Source: Halisarca cf. caerulea (Eukaryota; Porifera; Demospongiae; Chondrillida; Halisarcidae). From it: a DNA stretch of 64,000 nt. Of the stretch, positions 42,096 to 63,708 are shown piece by piece; within the stretch, counting starts at the first letter, position 1, and every line of letters begins with the position of its first letter. Both the position numbers and the translations under genes were made by a program. The stretch spans positions 42,501 through 106,500 of the forward strand of contig CAUJGJ010000291.1 in the NCBI GenBank assembly GCA_963170055.1, read 5' to 3'. The notes below the pieces were generated by a model, which was not told where the DNA came from, searched no databases, and worked only from the letters and a program-made list of their open reading frames with translations.

Positions 42096-44387
42096 ATGGA
42101 TTGTGCCAACAGTCAGCTTCTTCTCAGCAAACCCGTCATTATTCCGGGGGAACGGACAGCTGATGATTCCATTCCACTCATTTACAGGTGCAAGATAAAG
42201 TTCCCACCAAGTTTTGAGGAGGTCTATGGTCACCATCGAGGGGGGTGGAAATATGTGATGGGAGAGCTACTACAGCAGTTAACAGTTGGTGATGGAATCT
42301 TGTGTTTTTCAGATGTTGGTGATGTCGTGGCTGATGACAGAACGAGGGATCTTGCTCTGAAAGAGCCCTGGATTGGATTTGCCCATCAGACACCAAAGAC
42401 CAACTATCCCGAGTTCCCAGATCTTGAGAGAATGGTCCAAGATCCCACGTTTCAAGAAGCTCTGAAGAATTGTCGGGGTCTGTACGCATTGTCATCAGTT
42501 GTGAAGAATTACCTCGTGAAGCATCTTCCTGGAATCCCTGTCTGCTTGGTTTTCTACCCTTGTGCTCCCTTCAAAAGACAGCACCTATTTGACATGACAA
42601 GATTCAAGGAGAACAAAGAAAAGAAGGTTGTTTTCATTGGCAAGTTCATGCGTAACTTCCAGGCCGTGTACGACCTCAACACTCCATCGCATCTTAAGAA
42701 GATTCTCATCAAGCCGAAAGATGTCGATTTTGACAAGCTCTACGATGTGAACTGCCAGCAATACAAGCTAAGGACCAATTCCTCAGTAGAGGTGTGGATG
42801 GAACAGGTCACTGACGAGGAATACGACAACTTGCTCAGTCAGAACGTTGTGTTCATCAACATGTTTGATGCTAGTGCCTGCACAACCGTGAACGAGTGTG
42901 CAGCCCGGGGAACCCCCTTGGTCATAAACCGTCTGCCTGCCATAGAAGAGTACCTGGGAAAGAATTACCCTCTGTTTTACGACACACTTGAAGAAGCGGG
43001 GGACATTCTTGGTAATGATGACCTTCTTGAAGTTGGCAGCCAATATCTCCACGGAAACAAAGAGCTGAAAAGGAAACTCAGCGGAGAAACCTTTCTTCAG
43101 TCATTTGCCAACTCAGCAATTTACAGAGATCTTGAATTGCCGCGTTCGCAGACCAGTCCTAGTCAAAATCCACCTCAGACTAAATTTCCCCGTTTCGATC
43201 TGTCCATTGTTGTCCACATCCACAGCGAAATAAATGGCCTCTCAGGGCACCTGGAACGCATAAAGAGTTGCTTCAGTGATGCTTGTGTTCAGGTGATCCT
43301 GTGGTGTGCTCGGAAGGTCCACAAAGATGTGAAGGAGTGGTGTGAACCGTTTCGTGACGACCTTCACATTGACACCATTGAGAGCAGCGAGGACTACACC
43401 CCTGATGCTGTCTACCATGCCGTTAAGGAGCTGATGTTCAGCAAGACGCTTCTAGCCGTGAATGGAGACTCCATTTTTAATCGGGAACAGCTTCAAAGAT
43501 TTACAGAGGAAAGCAAAAGTAGAGGAAGGAAAGAGATTTTCCTTCTGGATGTTAATGTCATTCGTGAACTCCAAAGACCCAGTCAAGACAAAATGCCAAA
43601 GGAATTTGATGTTTCGCTTGTGATGTGCCAGTACAAGAGAGTGGGGGAGATGGTTAGCATACTGGAGGGCCTTTGCAAACAGAATTATGATGGCCGATTT
43701 CAGCTCATCATTTGGAACAACAACGAAGAAAAACAAGAAGCAGTCGAGGTACTCTCGCAACGTTTCGTCCAGCCGCTAAACATCACATTGATACAGAGTA
43801 GCCGTAACTACTATTGTGCCATTCGGTTTGCAGTGAAAGAGCTCATGAAGAGTGACCTAATGCTCATCATTGACGACGACATTCAGCCCTCACCTGGCTA
43901 TGTACAGCGATTTGTGGACAAGTACCATCAATATGGCCCCCGGGCTACTATTTGTTGTAGGGGGCACATATTTCCAGAGCATTCTGTCAATGAGGAGAAT
44001 CCGCACATCGAGTGGGAGTTGGAGCAGAAACAAAAAAGCAACCTGTTTCAGTTTCGAGACCAGTCAAAACCCGACTGCCAGGTTCACTTCATTCACGCAG
44101 ACAACCTACTCATTTCAAAGGAGCTCCTCGACGAGGCTCTCCAGTACGAGCTGCCACGACAGGAGTTTATCATTGTGGATGACTATTGGTTGTCGTTTGT
44201 GCTCTCTCACCACATGGGGATTTCCCTCTGGCGCGTGAAGGCTGATGATGTCATGTACATGACTGAGAGCGGAGACAACCCTGACATCGCTCTCTACCAC
44301 CAGCTCCTGACGCGAGATCATCGTATTGATTTCTACGTGTACCACCTTAGACAGGGTTGGCCAAACAGTAGGCCTCTCCCATACTGA
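42096..44387 (+). CDS. Two-domain glycosyltransferase, copy C
   Basis: 763 residues, intronless. It equals copy B up to the SIVVHIHSE segment, then differs from A and B at many sites (SEINGL, KSRGRKE, VIRELQ, KQNYDG, EEKQEAVEVLSQRF, VDKYHQ). All catalytic-looking motifs are kept (IIDDDIQPSPGY, VDDYWLSFVLSH). It is convergent with CCT8, whose stop codon is 548 bp away. With copy A it defines the two parental types of the family. Confidence 0.9.
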   Translation: MDCANSQLLLSKPVIIPGERTADDSIPLIYRCKIKFPPSFEEVYGHHRGGWKYVMGELLQQLTVGDGILCFSDVGDVVADDRTRDLALKEPWIGFAHQTPKTNYPEFPDLERMVQDPTFQEALKNCRGLYALSSVVKNYLVKHLPGIPVCLVFYPCAPFKRQHLFDMTRFKENKEKKVVFIGKFMRNFQAVYDLNTPSHLKKILIKPKDVDFDKLYDVNCQQYKLRTNSSVEVWMEQVTDEEYDNLLSQNVVFINMFDASACTTVNECAARGTPLVINRLPAIEEYLGKNYPLFYDTLEEAGDILGNDDLLEVGSQYLHGNKELKRKLSGETFLQSFANSAIYRDLELPRSQTSPSQNPPQTKFPRFDLSIVVHIHSEINGLSGHLERIKSCFSDACVQVILWCARKVHKDVKEWCEPFRDDLHIDTIESSEDYTPDAVYHAVKELMFSKTLLAVNGDSIFNREQLQRFTEESKSRGRKEIFLLDVNVIRELQRPSQDKMPKEFDVSLVMCQYKRVGEMVSILEGLCKQNYDGRFQLIIWNNNEEKQEAVEVLSQRFVQPLNITLIQSSRNYYCAIRFAVKELMKSDLMLIIDDDIQPSPGYVQRFVDKYHQYGPRATICCRGHIFPEHSVNEENPHIEWELEQKQKSNLFQFRDQSKPDCQVHFIHADNLLISKELLDEALQYELPRQEFIIVDDYWLSFVLSHHMGISLWRVKADDVMYMTESGDNPDIALYHQLLTRDHRIDFYVYHLRQGWPNSRPLPY

Positions 44388-44934
44388 TGAGCTTAGGGAT
44401 ATGTAATGTCAGCCATTTTACTTTAGTTTTGTGCTGTTTGTAACAGAACATTGTCCCAATTGTTGGTTAACATTATATATATAGACTACTGTTCATGTTC
44501 TTACCGATACATGCATACATGTATGTACACACACACACACACACACACCGATCTTATCTATGCACACGCACACCACACGGTGTTCAAAGGTACCTCAGGA
44601 TTTATTCCTATATTTTTGTACTCTTTTGTAATAGAGGAAATTATGCTATTTTTGTACAATTCAACATAATATTGTTAATTTTAATTTATACTGATTAATT
44701 GTTGAATGTATGGCAATACACAGATATGTTACCTATACAAATATACACATACATTATACTAAAGGCGAATAATTATAATATATTATGCGTGCAACATGGG
44801 GAAATAATACATGTACAAACAGGCATGAAATAATATCAATAATGATCTTGCATAATTACAACATAAGTGTTAATCAGACGAATGAACTGACTAAAAACGG
44901 ACACTTTTAATGATAAGCAAGAGGATCATGTTTC

Positions 44935-53894
<8,960 letters not shown>

Positions 53895-54354
53895 CTTGCT
53901 GCTGCGAAACAAAGTATAATAGCTTCTTCTAGAACACCTGCACCAGACTACACGTGGGTCAGTCTACGTATTGCTTCCGGTATGAAGCTATGTTTATAAC
54001 TTCCTGTATCAAACCTGATCAACTTCCGATAAATAGGACTCGATCAATATTAGCGGAAATTATTTGTCCGGGTTGTCTAGTAATTAAAGCGACCACGCCT
54101 ATTAAAATGATGCAAAATGATCTCATCATTCGGTAATGCACGCGAGTGAGTGAGACATTCTCGGGGTTCAAGAGTGTCATTCCTGACCTGGCGTCTCTCT
54201 TTACGAGCTTGTCTGCTTTGGTAAGTCCCTATATTTACAACAAAGATAAAGAAGAAAGCCAGTGATTTGTCCATGAAAGTTATATTTCACCCTACGTTTG
54301 GTTTCCTTTAATTACTTCAGATCCATTCACTTTTTGAACCATTTCTATTTTAAA
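53895..54354. promoter_or_regulatory. Divergent promoter CCT8 / HECA with HECA 5' UTR intron
   Basis: 460 bp between ATGs. An E-box CACGTG lies at 53951-53956 and a TTCCGG ETS-like core near 53977. HECA's 5' UTR intron is 54221-54320 (donor GTAAGT, acceptor TACTTCAG). Confidence 0.5.
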
Positions 54355-55665
54355 ATGCCTTTGGTGAAGGCGCAGAATCTCCCAAAGCCGACAAGCGAAG
54401 CTTCTGTTCTGGCATCAGCACAACCGCGCACCAAATCTGCCGCCATCGACATTTTACCCAAGAACGCTTCAAGACGCCCTCGACTACCTAGTGAGAGTGC
54501 TGCCAGCCCAGGAAACAGTGTAGACTACCCTCTGGAGACTGGACTACCATGTAGCTGTCCCCTTGGTTGCAGCAGAGGGAATATCAATCAAGAATGCCCC
54601 CCAGATGGCGCCGTCAAGGTAAACTGTACCAACTCCACTTGTCCGAACGGCCATTTTATGCACCACAATTGTTTTGTGGCTTTTGAAGACTCCTTGCTTA
54701 CAGTCATGAGGACTTCCAGCCGCGCCAGAAACTGGACAGATAAGCAGCGCAAACAGAACATGTGGACGAAACGAGGTTACGACCTCGTTTTCAGGGCAAC
54801 TACCTGCCGCTGTAAGAAAGGAAATTTACGTAAGGACCTCGACTATGTACCAGTCAGTGAGAAGAGAACAAAGCGGAAAAGTGAGAGTAAGCCTCATACA
54901 CCCGTTTCTGTACCCGTAAAGCTGTCAAGTAGCGCGGGAAGTACGCACAAGTATCTAAACGGGAGCACACCCAAACCGCTCGGAACGTCGCGTTCCAGTC
55001 GCAACAGCGATTCCGTTCTGAGTGACGTCAGCAGTGCAGGCCCCACCCACTTCCGTCACCGTTCCCTGGAGGATTATAGCATCTTCCAAGAAATACTTCC
55101 AAAACACTTGGTTAATTCGTTTCATATCAAAATGGAGGATGATGGGTACGGTGCGGGAGACGATACCAGATCATTTGTTCTGAGCAGTTTGGCAGCCAAT
55201 CGTATCGATTCTGTGTTGTGTGTGTTGTGTAGTCATGAAATGACAGTCTACGATCGATATCCACTCATCAATGGTACATTCTACCTCTCACACATTGCTC
55301 TGAATTCAAGCACAATCGAGGTGGAGGGAAAAGAGGAAGATTCTGTGTTTTTGTCTGCTGTTTGCCTTCGTTGTCTGAGTGGGTGTAACGAAATCACTTG
55401 TTCCTATTGCGACAAGCAGTGGGATGGGGAACGACATCAGGTTGGAACAATGTACTACTTCGACATATTTGCCTCCTTTGCCTGCTGTTCCAAGCGCCTG
55501 GAATGCCTGCAATGCCAGCACCCAGTGGCCGAGTGGAAGAACCTCTCTTTCTCGCAGTGTTCCCGTCGCCTGACCTGCCCGAACTGTGGTGTAACTGACT
55601 ACCATGCAGCCAAATCCCTGACCACCTTCAGGGTGACAAAGAACCACACCAGTGCATCGGAATAA
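54355..55665 (+). CDS. HECA: Headcase homologue
   Basis: 436 residues in one coding exon from ATG 54355, 34 bp after a 5' UTR acceptor. The N-terminal headcase domain (about 62-165) is Cys/His-rich: CSCPLGCSRGNI, CTNSTCPNGHFMHHNCFVAF, then ARNWTDKQRKQNMWTKRGYD and TTCRCKKGNLRKDLD. A basic Ser-rich linker follows (about 170-240). The C-terminal headcase region (about 245-432) has NSFHIKMEDD, FVLSSLAANRI, CLRCLSGCNEITCSYCDKQW, HQVGTMYYFDIFASFACC and CPNCGVTDYHAAK. In Drosophila headcase limits growth of imaginal progenitors; the vertebrate orthologue HECA affects proliferation. The paired CxxC clusters suggest zinc binding. The frame upstream to 54298 opens with TTG and contains the acceptor, so it is not used. 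Confidence 0.93.
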   Translation: MPLVKAQNLPKPTSEASVLASAQPRTKSAAIDILPKNASRRPRLPSESAASPGNSVDYPLETGLPCSCPLGCSRGNINQECPPDGAVKVNCTNSTCPNGHFMHHNCFVAFEDSLLTVMRTSSRARNWTDKQRKQNMWTKRGYDLVFRATTCRCKKGNLRKDLDYVPVSEKRTKRKSESKPHTPVSVPVKLSSSAGSTHKYLNGSTPKPLGTSRSSRNSDSVLSDVSSAGPTHFRHRSLEDYSIFQEILPKHLVNSFHIKMEDDGYGAGDDTRSFVLSSLAANRIDSVLCVLCSHEMTVYDRYPLINGTFYLSHIALNSSTIEVEGKEEDSVFLSAVCLRCLSGCNEITCSYCDKQWDGERHQVGTMYYFDIFASFACCSKRLECLQCQHPVAEWKNLSFSQCSRRLTCPNCGVTDYHAAKSLTTFRVTKNHTSASE

Positions 55666-56528
55666 CTGATTATTTGTATATTGATCTAAACAGGTGAACA
55701 TTTATTGTGTAGTGTTTTGTTTTATTGTTTACTGTTGTTTTTTTCATTTTTTTCCGTTTTTTTTCCCAGTGATTGTAGTGTGCATGTGTGGTTATCTGTC
55801 TGTGTCTGTGTGTGTGTACATCTGAGTGAGTAGATGTTCTATACGACGTACTCGGTTGTCCTAGGTGAAGAGAATATTGTTGTCTGTCTCTGTGTGTTGT
55901 ATTTTAGCTTGAATATATGTAATTTCTCGTAATGTGTGTAAATAGTGCAGCATTGGAAGATAGTGTAATCTGCCCTAGAACTGTCTCTGAAGAAGGGCCC
56001 CTCGTCTGCATGTTGTCTAGACACCACTGTAGTCTGGTCCATGGAATGCACCAAGTGATTCTATGGTGTACTTGTGCATGAAGGTGACCTGTCTACTGCA
56101 TGAGACCATCATCAGCCTCGGTCTAACGTGGTCTTTGTATGAAGGTTTAGCTCTACGTGGACTCATAGGCAGCGTTGTGTTTGTGGATCAATAAGACTGC
56201 CTGTTTGATACAGATAAAGCTAGATTCGTTTTCCCATATATGGTGCCATTCAATCTAAGTAACCACTGATGGTAACTGGCTATTTTGGTGGCTCTATAAG
56301 CATTTATATGCCCTTGTTAACCCATTTATGTGCCTTGTTAACCGGTGTGCATGGGATTACCGTTACAGGTGTTGTGACAATATCTCAAAAGTGGCCTTTA
56401 GTCATTTTTCACACATCCATGAAATGGCATTATTGACGCTTTACAGATGGTTAACTTCTTTTGATTGAGAGAATGTACTCTTCGTATGTACATGCAGTAT
56501 GTGTTAATGACAGAATGAGAAGCACGCA
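55666..56528. other. HECA 3' UTR and convergent intergenic DNA
   Basis: T-rich stretch after the HECA stop (TTTTATTG, then TTTTTTCCG near 55740-55770), AATAAG at 56189-56194, no ORF of plausible composition. Poly(A) site not identified. Confidence 0.5.
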
Positions 56529-56915
56529 GTGAGCCTCTCTATAATCCAACACACAGTGGGACTTAAAAAATGTGTCGGATTAGGAAGTCTGAATACGGAG
56601 TGGCTATACCATTCTTTAAAATGATGACTGCATACAGCTATGTACTACCTCACAAGATGGTCAGATTAGAGAGAATGTTGGAGCATACCTCACAAGATGG
56701 TCGGATTAGAGAGAATGTTGGAGCGTACCTCACAAGATGGTCGGATTAGAGAGAATGTTGGAGTGTACCTCAAAAGATGGTAGGATATTAGAGAGAATGT
56801 TGGAGTGTACCTCACAAGATGGTAGGATTAGAGAGAATGTTGGAGTGTACCTCACATGATGGTCGGATTAAAGAGAATGTTGGATTATAGACACGCGGAC
56901 TACAGAGGCTCCACT
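56529..56915. mobile_element. CTCTAATCCGACA-family MITE with internal 40-bp repeats
   Basis: GAGCCTCTCTATAATCCAAC left, ACTACAGAGGCTCCACTGAG right. From 56648 to about 56880 six 40-bp units begin CCTCACAAGATGGTCGGATT and continue AGAGAGAATGTTGGAG. Confidence 0.75.
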
Positions 56916-57084
56916 GAGCATCCAGGCGGAGTGTATATACTCACAAATTACACACAGTATATAAACCCACGCTGCAGGTATATTGTACTTCTGTACAATT
57001 TATATAGTATTTATACTGAGCAAGTTCTGTACTGTATTACACTGGAGCGCATGAGTTGCATGAGATATCAATGTCTTACGCAGA

Positions 57085-57540
57085 TCTGTCCCTAGGCATG
57101 AGCCAATTATTCACCAAGTACCACCTATTATTTTATTCAATTATTCATCCAAACTCCGCCTATTATTCTCAAATGCACACCCTATTATTCAGCTCCAATG
57201 CCTTCCTTAGATGACGTTCTATGTACTGTAGCTTTATCGGTAAAGTTTCCCACTCGTAAAGAATCATGTTTGTGACAACTTAGACAGAAGACTCGACATT
57301 ATTTATACTCACTGCAGCATGAATTGTGTGATTTTATGCATTCTTAAGGGAATAGTTCCTACTGTGAAATGAAACAGCCATTTAAAGGGGAAGGAAACGC
57401 GCTCCATGTAGGCCTGATTGGCCATTTAGTGCTACAAATTTTAGAATGTTCCCTATTATTTGCAAATTATTCCTGATTCACAGAGGTACCTATTATTCAT
57501 GAAATTATGTGCACATAATTGGCTCATGCCTATCTGTCCC
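57085..57540. mobile_element. hAT-like MITE, 440 bp, 8-bp target duplication
   Basis: Exact 18-bp terminal inverted repeats TAGGCATGAGCCAATTAT at 57093-57110 and 57515-57532. An identical 8-bp direct duplication, TCTGTCCC, lies at 57085-57092 and 57533-57540. There is no transposase. The 8-bp duplication is the hAT signature; assignment to hAT is inferred. The interior repeats CCTATTATT. Confidence 0.85.
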
Positions 57541-57682
57541 AATATAGTAAGTACCTCTGCATAAGAAGTACTGATTCTGTCTTCCCTTCGAGGTACTTAC
57601 CACGAGCAAGTTCTACTGTATACACGATTGCTGACAACACAGTATAAATGTGCTTAGTGTAACATTGGAGACTTAAATAGCA

Positions 57683-57788
57683 ACTAATAGTCTCGTTATC
57701 AGATCCACTTCTGCCTGCCATTTTATTCCGGGTGAAAAGTTTAGGAATAAAATGGCAGGCTGATTAAAGTGGGTCTGGGAACAAGACT
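57683..57788. repeat. Foldback inverted repeat, about 105 bp
   Basis: AGTCTCGTTATCAGATCCAC at the left pairs with GTGGGTCTGGGAACAAGACT at the right. The inner arms GCCTGCCATTTTATTCC and GGAATAAAATGGCAGGC are exact complements around a 15-bp loop. Confidence 0.8.
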
Positions 57789-58192
57789 AAGCAACCAAAG
57801 GCAGCTGTGCATGCATGGTCGACCATATTTTTCCAACAGTAAACACAGTATTTATGCACAACAGGTGAAATACAGTCAGTAATTACAGGGTTTTACTCTA
57901 GTGAGCAAGAAATCATGCATACAAGAAAACAAATTCCACAGGTTTTTTCGGCTACAAACAAAAATCAGCTACTACAAATAACATTCATATAGTGTACAAA
58001 CAGTACGCTAGAAAACTTAGTGATCAGAAAGGAGTATTGTAAACAAATTGCCAAATGTCAAAGATAATTACTCTTCAATTAAACCTGAAAGGCTTCCTCT
58101 GTTAGGGCAGGAAGATACACCCTGGACACTTTTGTGAATACTCCATGTTTATTGGCGCTAATTGGGCGGGAACAGGTAGTATACAAATACAA

Positions 58193-58292
58193 TTATCTGT
58201 GGGTACACACCAATAACATTGTATTCATCTGAGATCCTGTCAAGGGGCCTCCATATTGAGGACACCTTGTAAACTATGATGTAGAAGTCTTA

Positions 58293-58359
<67 letters not shown>

Positions 58360-58489
58360 CAAGTAAAATATTGCTTCTTCTTTTTGTCATGGAAACCATT
58401 GTTCTTACCAGCTACAATAATAGATGGAAATGGCACATGTGCACACGGATAACCTACATTCTACAGTACAGAGTGCCTGTGTGTGTGTG

Positions 58490-58548
<59 letters not shown>

Positions 58549-61500
58549 CATGTACGTACAGTACGTGTGTGTAAACACAACGATGGGAAATGGCAAGGTT
58601 TTTAACAAGGCAGTAAAGGACAAAAAACCTTGCAAAGTGAAGAGCAGATGGAATAATAAACACTAGTGTAGAAGATGGTACATGCAGGACTCTAGACAAT
58701 GACAGGGAAAACAGTGCCCTCTGAAATGGTTCAGAAAAACAAGGACAACAATTTAACTACATTTATGAACAATTGCGTAAATCGCAAGAAAACAACATAG
58801 CAACCAGTACAGCTAAGAGAAATACAATGAATGCAGCAGGAATATCCAGAAATATCCAGGAATATCCAGGAATATCCAGGAACACTAGTACAGCCAAGAG
58901 ACATACACCATGTAGACAAGTGGGTGATACAGGAACACTCACTTGGCTTATCAAGTTCAATCCCTGCAAAATCTTCATCATCGTCCACTTTAGGGAGGTA
59001 GCGAAGGGTGCCCCAATCGTAGCTGTCACTCCTCTTCACCAGCACCTTTTTACCCACACAAATATCCTGACCCTTTTGAACCACTACAAATGGGGCTTCC
59101 CCTTTGCCTGTTACCAAGGTAACAATCTCCTGACCCATAAAACAGGGTGAGCTTTTGGGCCTATCAGAGGATGCAGGGAGATTTTTCTTTGCACTTGTCT
59201 TGCTCTGTGGAGAATCGGTTCTCTTCTTGTCTTGCATAACAACTTCAGTTAAGGGTCTGTTTCCTTTGCCTGGAGTCTCTACCTCTACTAAGCTGTTCCC
59301 CTTGCTTTCATCGGCCGTAGAAGTAGATGACCGATCATCCTCAACATCAAATTCTTCACTGGTGGTGAGAAGAGGTGCTGACTTCGGTTGCTTCTCTGCT
59401 ATTTCTCTCTTTAACTGTTCCATCTCTTCTGCTAAAGAATCTCTTTCTCTCCTCAGAACAACTTGCTCTTCCTTGTATGTTTGTGCTTGTTGCTTCCATT
59501 TGTCCGAGTCCAAAAGATGTCCCTGGATCACCTCCATCATGCGCTCCTGGGCCTGAATTTTGCGCATCAGTTTCTCCTTTTCCGTTCTCAGTTCCTCCCT
59601 CTCACCTTTCAGATCTTGGACCTTCTTTTGCACTGCCTCCAGCTGGCTGGGGTCTGTCGCCTTCTTCAGCTGTTGCTGAAGCTCGACGCTCTTCTCCATA
59701 AACTGATTTGTCTTCTGCTTTTCCTTTTCAAGTGAGCCTTCGAGCTTAACAATCTTCTCCTCCATTTTCTCGATTTCTGCCTTAGCTTCTTCATATCTTG
59801 TTGGGTTGGACGTTAGCTCTCGAAGGTGAGCATTCTCTGTAAGCAGGTGTGTCTTTTCTGATGTAAGGTCAGCCATTTTGGTCTCCATTTCTGCTCTAAC
59901 GTGCACCAAATCAGCTTTCATGTCAGACAACTCAGCATTTTTTCTCTCGATTTCAGACTGTTGTTCAGCAATCGTTCCTTTCCACTCCTCAACAAGAGTT
60001 TGGTGGGCGGATTCCTTTGACTGCATTTGCTCTACCTCTTTCTTCAGTCTATCGTTTTCTCCGTTGAGTTCACTGAGAGCTTCTTCACTGGAGGTGCACT
60101 GAGTGCGGACAATCTGTAAAGATTCCTCCAAATCTGCATTTCTCTGCTGAAGGGAAGAAATGAGCTCATGTTCATTGGACTTTCGAGCCATATCAACATC
60201 AGAGATTTCTTCACTTCCAGAAGGAACACCAGAAGATTGTACTTGACTGAGCTGTCTCTTGAGCTCTTCACATTCTTCCTTCAGCTGCTGGATCTCCTCC
60301 TCCCAAGAAGTGATCTTGCCGGGAGCACAGGACTCTGTCGTCTTGCGAAGCTGTTCATGTAGCCGTTCGTTCTCCTCCTTTTTCGCATCGTATTGCGATA
60401 CCATGCTCTTGTACCCTTCCAGCTTCTGGTGAATAGCTTCGTGTTCCTCACTGAAAAAATACACCTGGAAATATAAAATGGAAACAAGTCAACAGTAAAC
60501 GTATATCAACATCAACAAGTAAATAGTAAACAGATGTCCATAACAACAAGCAAATGATATATTATCAACATCAACAAGTAAACAACAAACAGATATCAAA
60601 ATCAACGAATAACAAACAGATATCAACAGATATCGACATCAACAAATAAACAACAAACAGATATCAACATCAACAAATAAACAACAAACTGATATCAACA
60701 TCAACAAATAAACAACAAACTGATATCAACATCAACAAATAAGCAACAAACAGATATGAAGATCAACTAGTCAACAGGAATCAGGCACAAGGTACAGATG
60801 AAACCACAGCAAACTTGACGGAGACAAACATACAGCCACAAAGATTTGATTTCAGGTGCAACAGGTGGGAGGGGTGTGTGGGAGTGCATGAGAATGTAGA
60901 TACAGAATGTGGGAGGAGAGTGAGAGGGGTGTGAGGGTATGTGAGAGTGAGAGGGGTGTGAGGGTATGTGAGAGTGACGTGAGAGGGGTGTGAGGGGTAT
61001 GTGAGAGTGAGAGGGGTGTGAGAGGGGTGTGAGGGTAAGTGAGAGTGAGAGGGCGTGAGAGGGATGTGAGGGTATGTGAGATGGGTGTGAGGGGTATGCA
61101 AGAGTGAGAAGGGTGTGAGAGAGGGTGTGAGGGGTATGTAAGATGGGTGTAAGAGTGAGAGGGGTGTGAGGGGTATCACTGTATGTGAGATTTACTATTG
61201 GTGTGAGAGGGGTGTGAGAGGGGTGTGAGAGGGTGGAAGGGGCATGTAAGAGTGAGAGGGATGTCTGACAAGAGGTGTGAGACGGGTGTGTGTGTGAGGG
61301 GTGTGAGAGGGGTGTGTGTTAGGTGTGTGAGGGATGTGTGAGACCAGAAGGGGTATGAGGGGTATGTGAGAGTGACGGATGTGTGATGAGGGGTGTGAGA
61401 GGGGTGGGTGTGAGGTGTGTGTGAGATGTGCAAGAGAGGGTTTGAGGGATGTACGTAAGTGTGAGCAAGGTGTGTGAAGGAGCGACATTAACAGGTGTGA

Positions 61501-63430
61501 TAGTGGAAATAGAGGAGACTTGGATGGAGGGTGGTTGGGGAGAAGATGGAGGGTGGTTGGGGAGGAGAAGATGGAGGGTGGTTGGGGAGGAGAAATTGGT
61601 GTACAATCTGCCAATTTAGGTTACTCAGTCAAACAAACCTGCTGTTCAAGCTTCCTCTTATCGGCCTCCAGTTCCTGAACCTTCTCCTTCTGAGCATTGA
61701 GCAGACTTGCTTTCTTCTTTATGGTCTTCTCGAGCTCAGCTACCTTTTGGCAGTTTCCTGCAATCACTTGCTGCATGGCCTCCTTCTCCTGTTGGCTTGA
61801 TCTGAGACTGTTCTCCAACACAAATACTCTCTCCTGGATCCGCATGGAGGCGGCCTTCCCGCCCAATTCTGACTTCTGTCCCTCACTGTTAACCTCCTCC
61901 ATGTGTTCACGAAGCCTGTCGTGATATTCCTTCTGTTGGCGCTCCTGGTGGGCCTTCATGTTCTTGATTTCATTCTCAAGGGTTCCCACTTTGTATTTAA
62001 GGCGTGAGATTGTCTGCAATTTCTCTTCAACCTCACCCCCCTGTGAGATAGTGGAAGAGACCACATTTGCCGGAAATTTACCCTTCATCACTGGAGATTT
62101 TTTGCTAGGAGGGGATCCCCCTACAGTAGCTGTTACGTCTGTGTGCCTATCCTTCATTGACCTAACAATACCCAGATGCATTCTGTTGGTGTTGATGGCA
62201 TCCAATAGAAGACGGTGATGGGCTGCCCGCTGCTTTATCTCCAAGTCTACTTCATGCAATTCGTTCTTTACTCTTGCGATTGCAAGTCTATCTGGCGAAC
62301 CATCAAGGCCATGCTTAACCTTACTTAGTTTGGCATCGATACCCTTAGTGTCTGCTCTTTCATCGAGATCATTCAGTTTCACAAGTAACTCCGCCATGAG
62401 CTGCTGCTCCACCTCAAGAAGCTCCAAGTAAGTCATTCTCTCCAGGGACTCTTCGGAGTAAGGATCTTGGGATGATGCGCTGGTGGCAGAGGGAACTCCA
62501 CCACTTCTCACATTGTCCATGCCTGCAACACGTGCCAACAACTGTGAATTGCTCTGCTCCCGAACAGATCCCTTCTTGGTGGCATGAACGCTGGAGCTGA
62601 TGTCATTGGAGGGAGCGGAGGAGGATATTATGTTCTGTCTGGCATTTTGAGAGCCAGTGGATGCAAAACGGGAACCAACAGCACTAGAGTCATTCCTCAC
62701 TTCATTGCTAGGGTGATTCAACCTCACATTGGAATGAGAAGGCTGTGAAACTGAATCGTTATTGGCCTTTCTGACGAGGTTATTCCCGAAACTGCTTAGA
62801 CTACTGTGCTGAATGCTGTGCTGAGTGCTGTTGAGCTCATTGCTAGTTGTAGGGTTATCCAGTGAGTTACTCTCACTGCTCCCATCTCTCTGCCTCTCTC
62901 TGCCAAAGGATCCTTGGTACGGCTCATCCGACAGATGCTCCAGCTTTGATCTGGAATGTTTTGAATTCTGACCTTGTCCACTGCCAGATAGCCCTATAAA
63001 CAAAAATTTAGTGTATTGCTGCTGTGTATATTGACTCCCAGACTGAGTACCACTCTGAACTGTTCCATCTTGAGCTGTTGAGCGCTGGGACCCGTACTCG
63101 GACCCGTACTCATTTCCATACCCACTCCCATACTGCTGACTGTATCCTGAAAAAAAAAATGCCGAAAAATACCCTCTAGTAACCAGCAAATAAGACTAAT
63201 AACTAGATGTACATACAATAAATACAACCCATCAGATGTTGTGTGAAATACTACTCTAGTTAGCGCGCACCCTATTCCTCCATTTTTATATGACATCATT
63301 TATTGGTCAGAAAAATGGAGGACAAGGGTCTTGCACTACGCCAGACTATGAAAATACCATTGAACTTGCTGAGATGGCAAAAAATGACAAATTCAGCTAG
63401 GATGCAAATAGGCCTAATACACGGACAAAT

Positions 63431-63480
<50 letters not shown>

Positions 63481-63566
63481 TATATAATATCTATATATAT
63501 AGTGTGTGTGTGTGCGCGCACGTGTGTGTGTGGGTGTATATGTGTGTGTGTGTGCATGGGTGTGTG

Positions 63567-63608
<42 letters not shown>

Positions 63609-63640
63609 TGTGTGTGTGTGCATGTGCGTGTGCATGTGTG

Positions 63641-63708
<68 letters not shown>

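Noticed and set aside
54298..54354. N-terminal extension of headcase
   Set aside because: It begins with TTG and spans a good 3' splice acceptor at 54319-54320.
60781..61614. Pro/Thr/Ser/His-rich ORFs on the minus strand
   Set aside because: They derive from the G-rich minisatellite in an intron; no start context or splice support.
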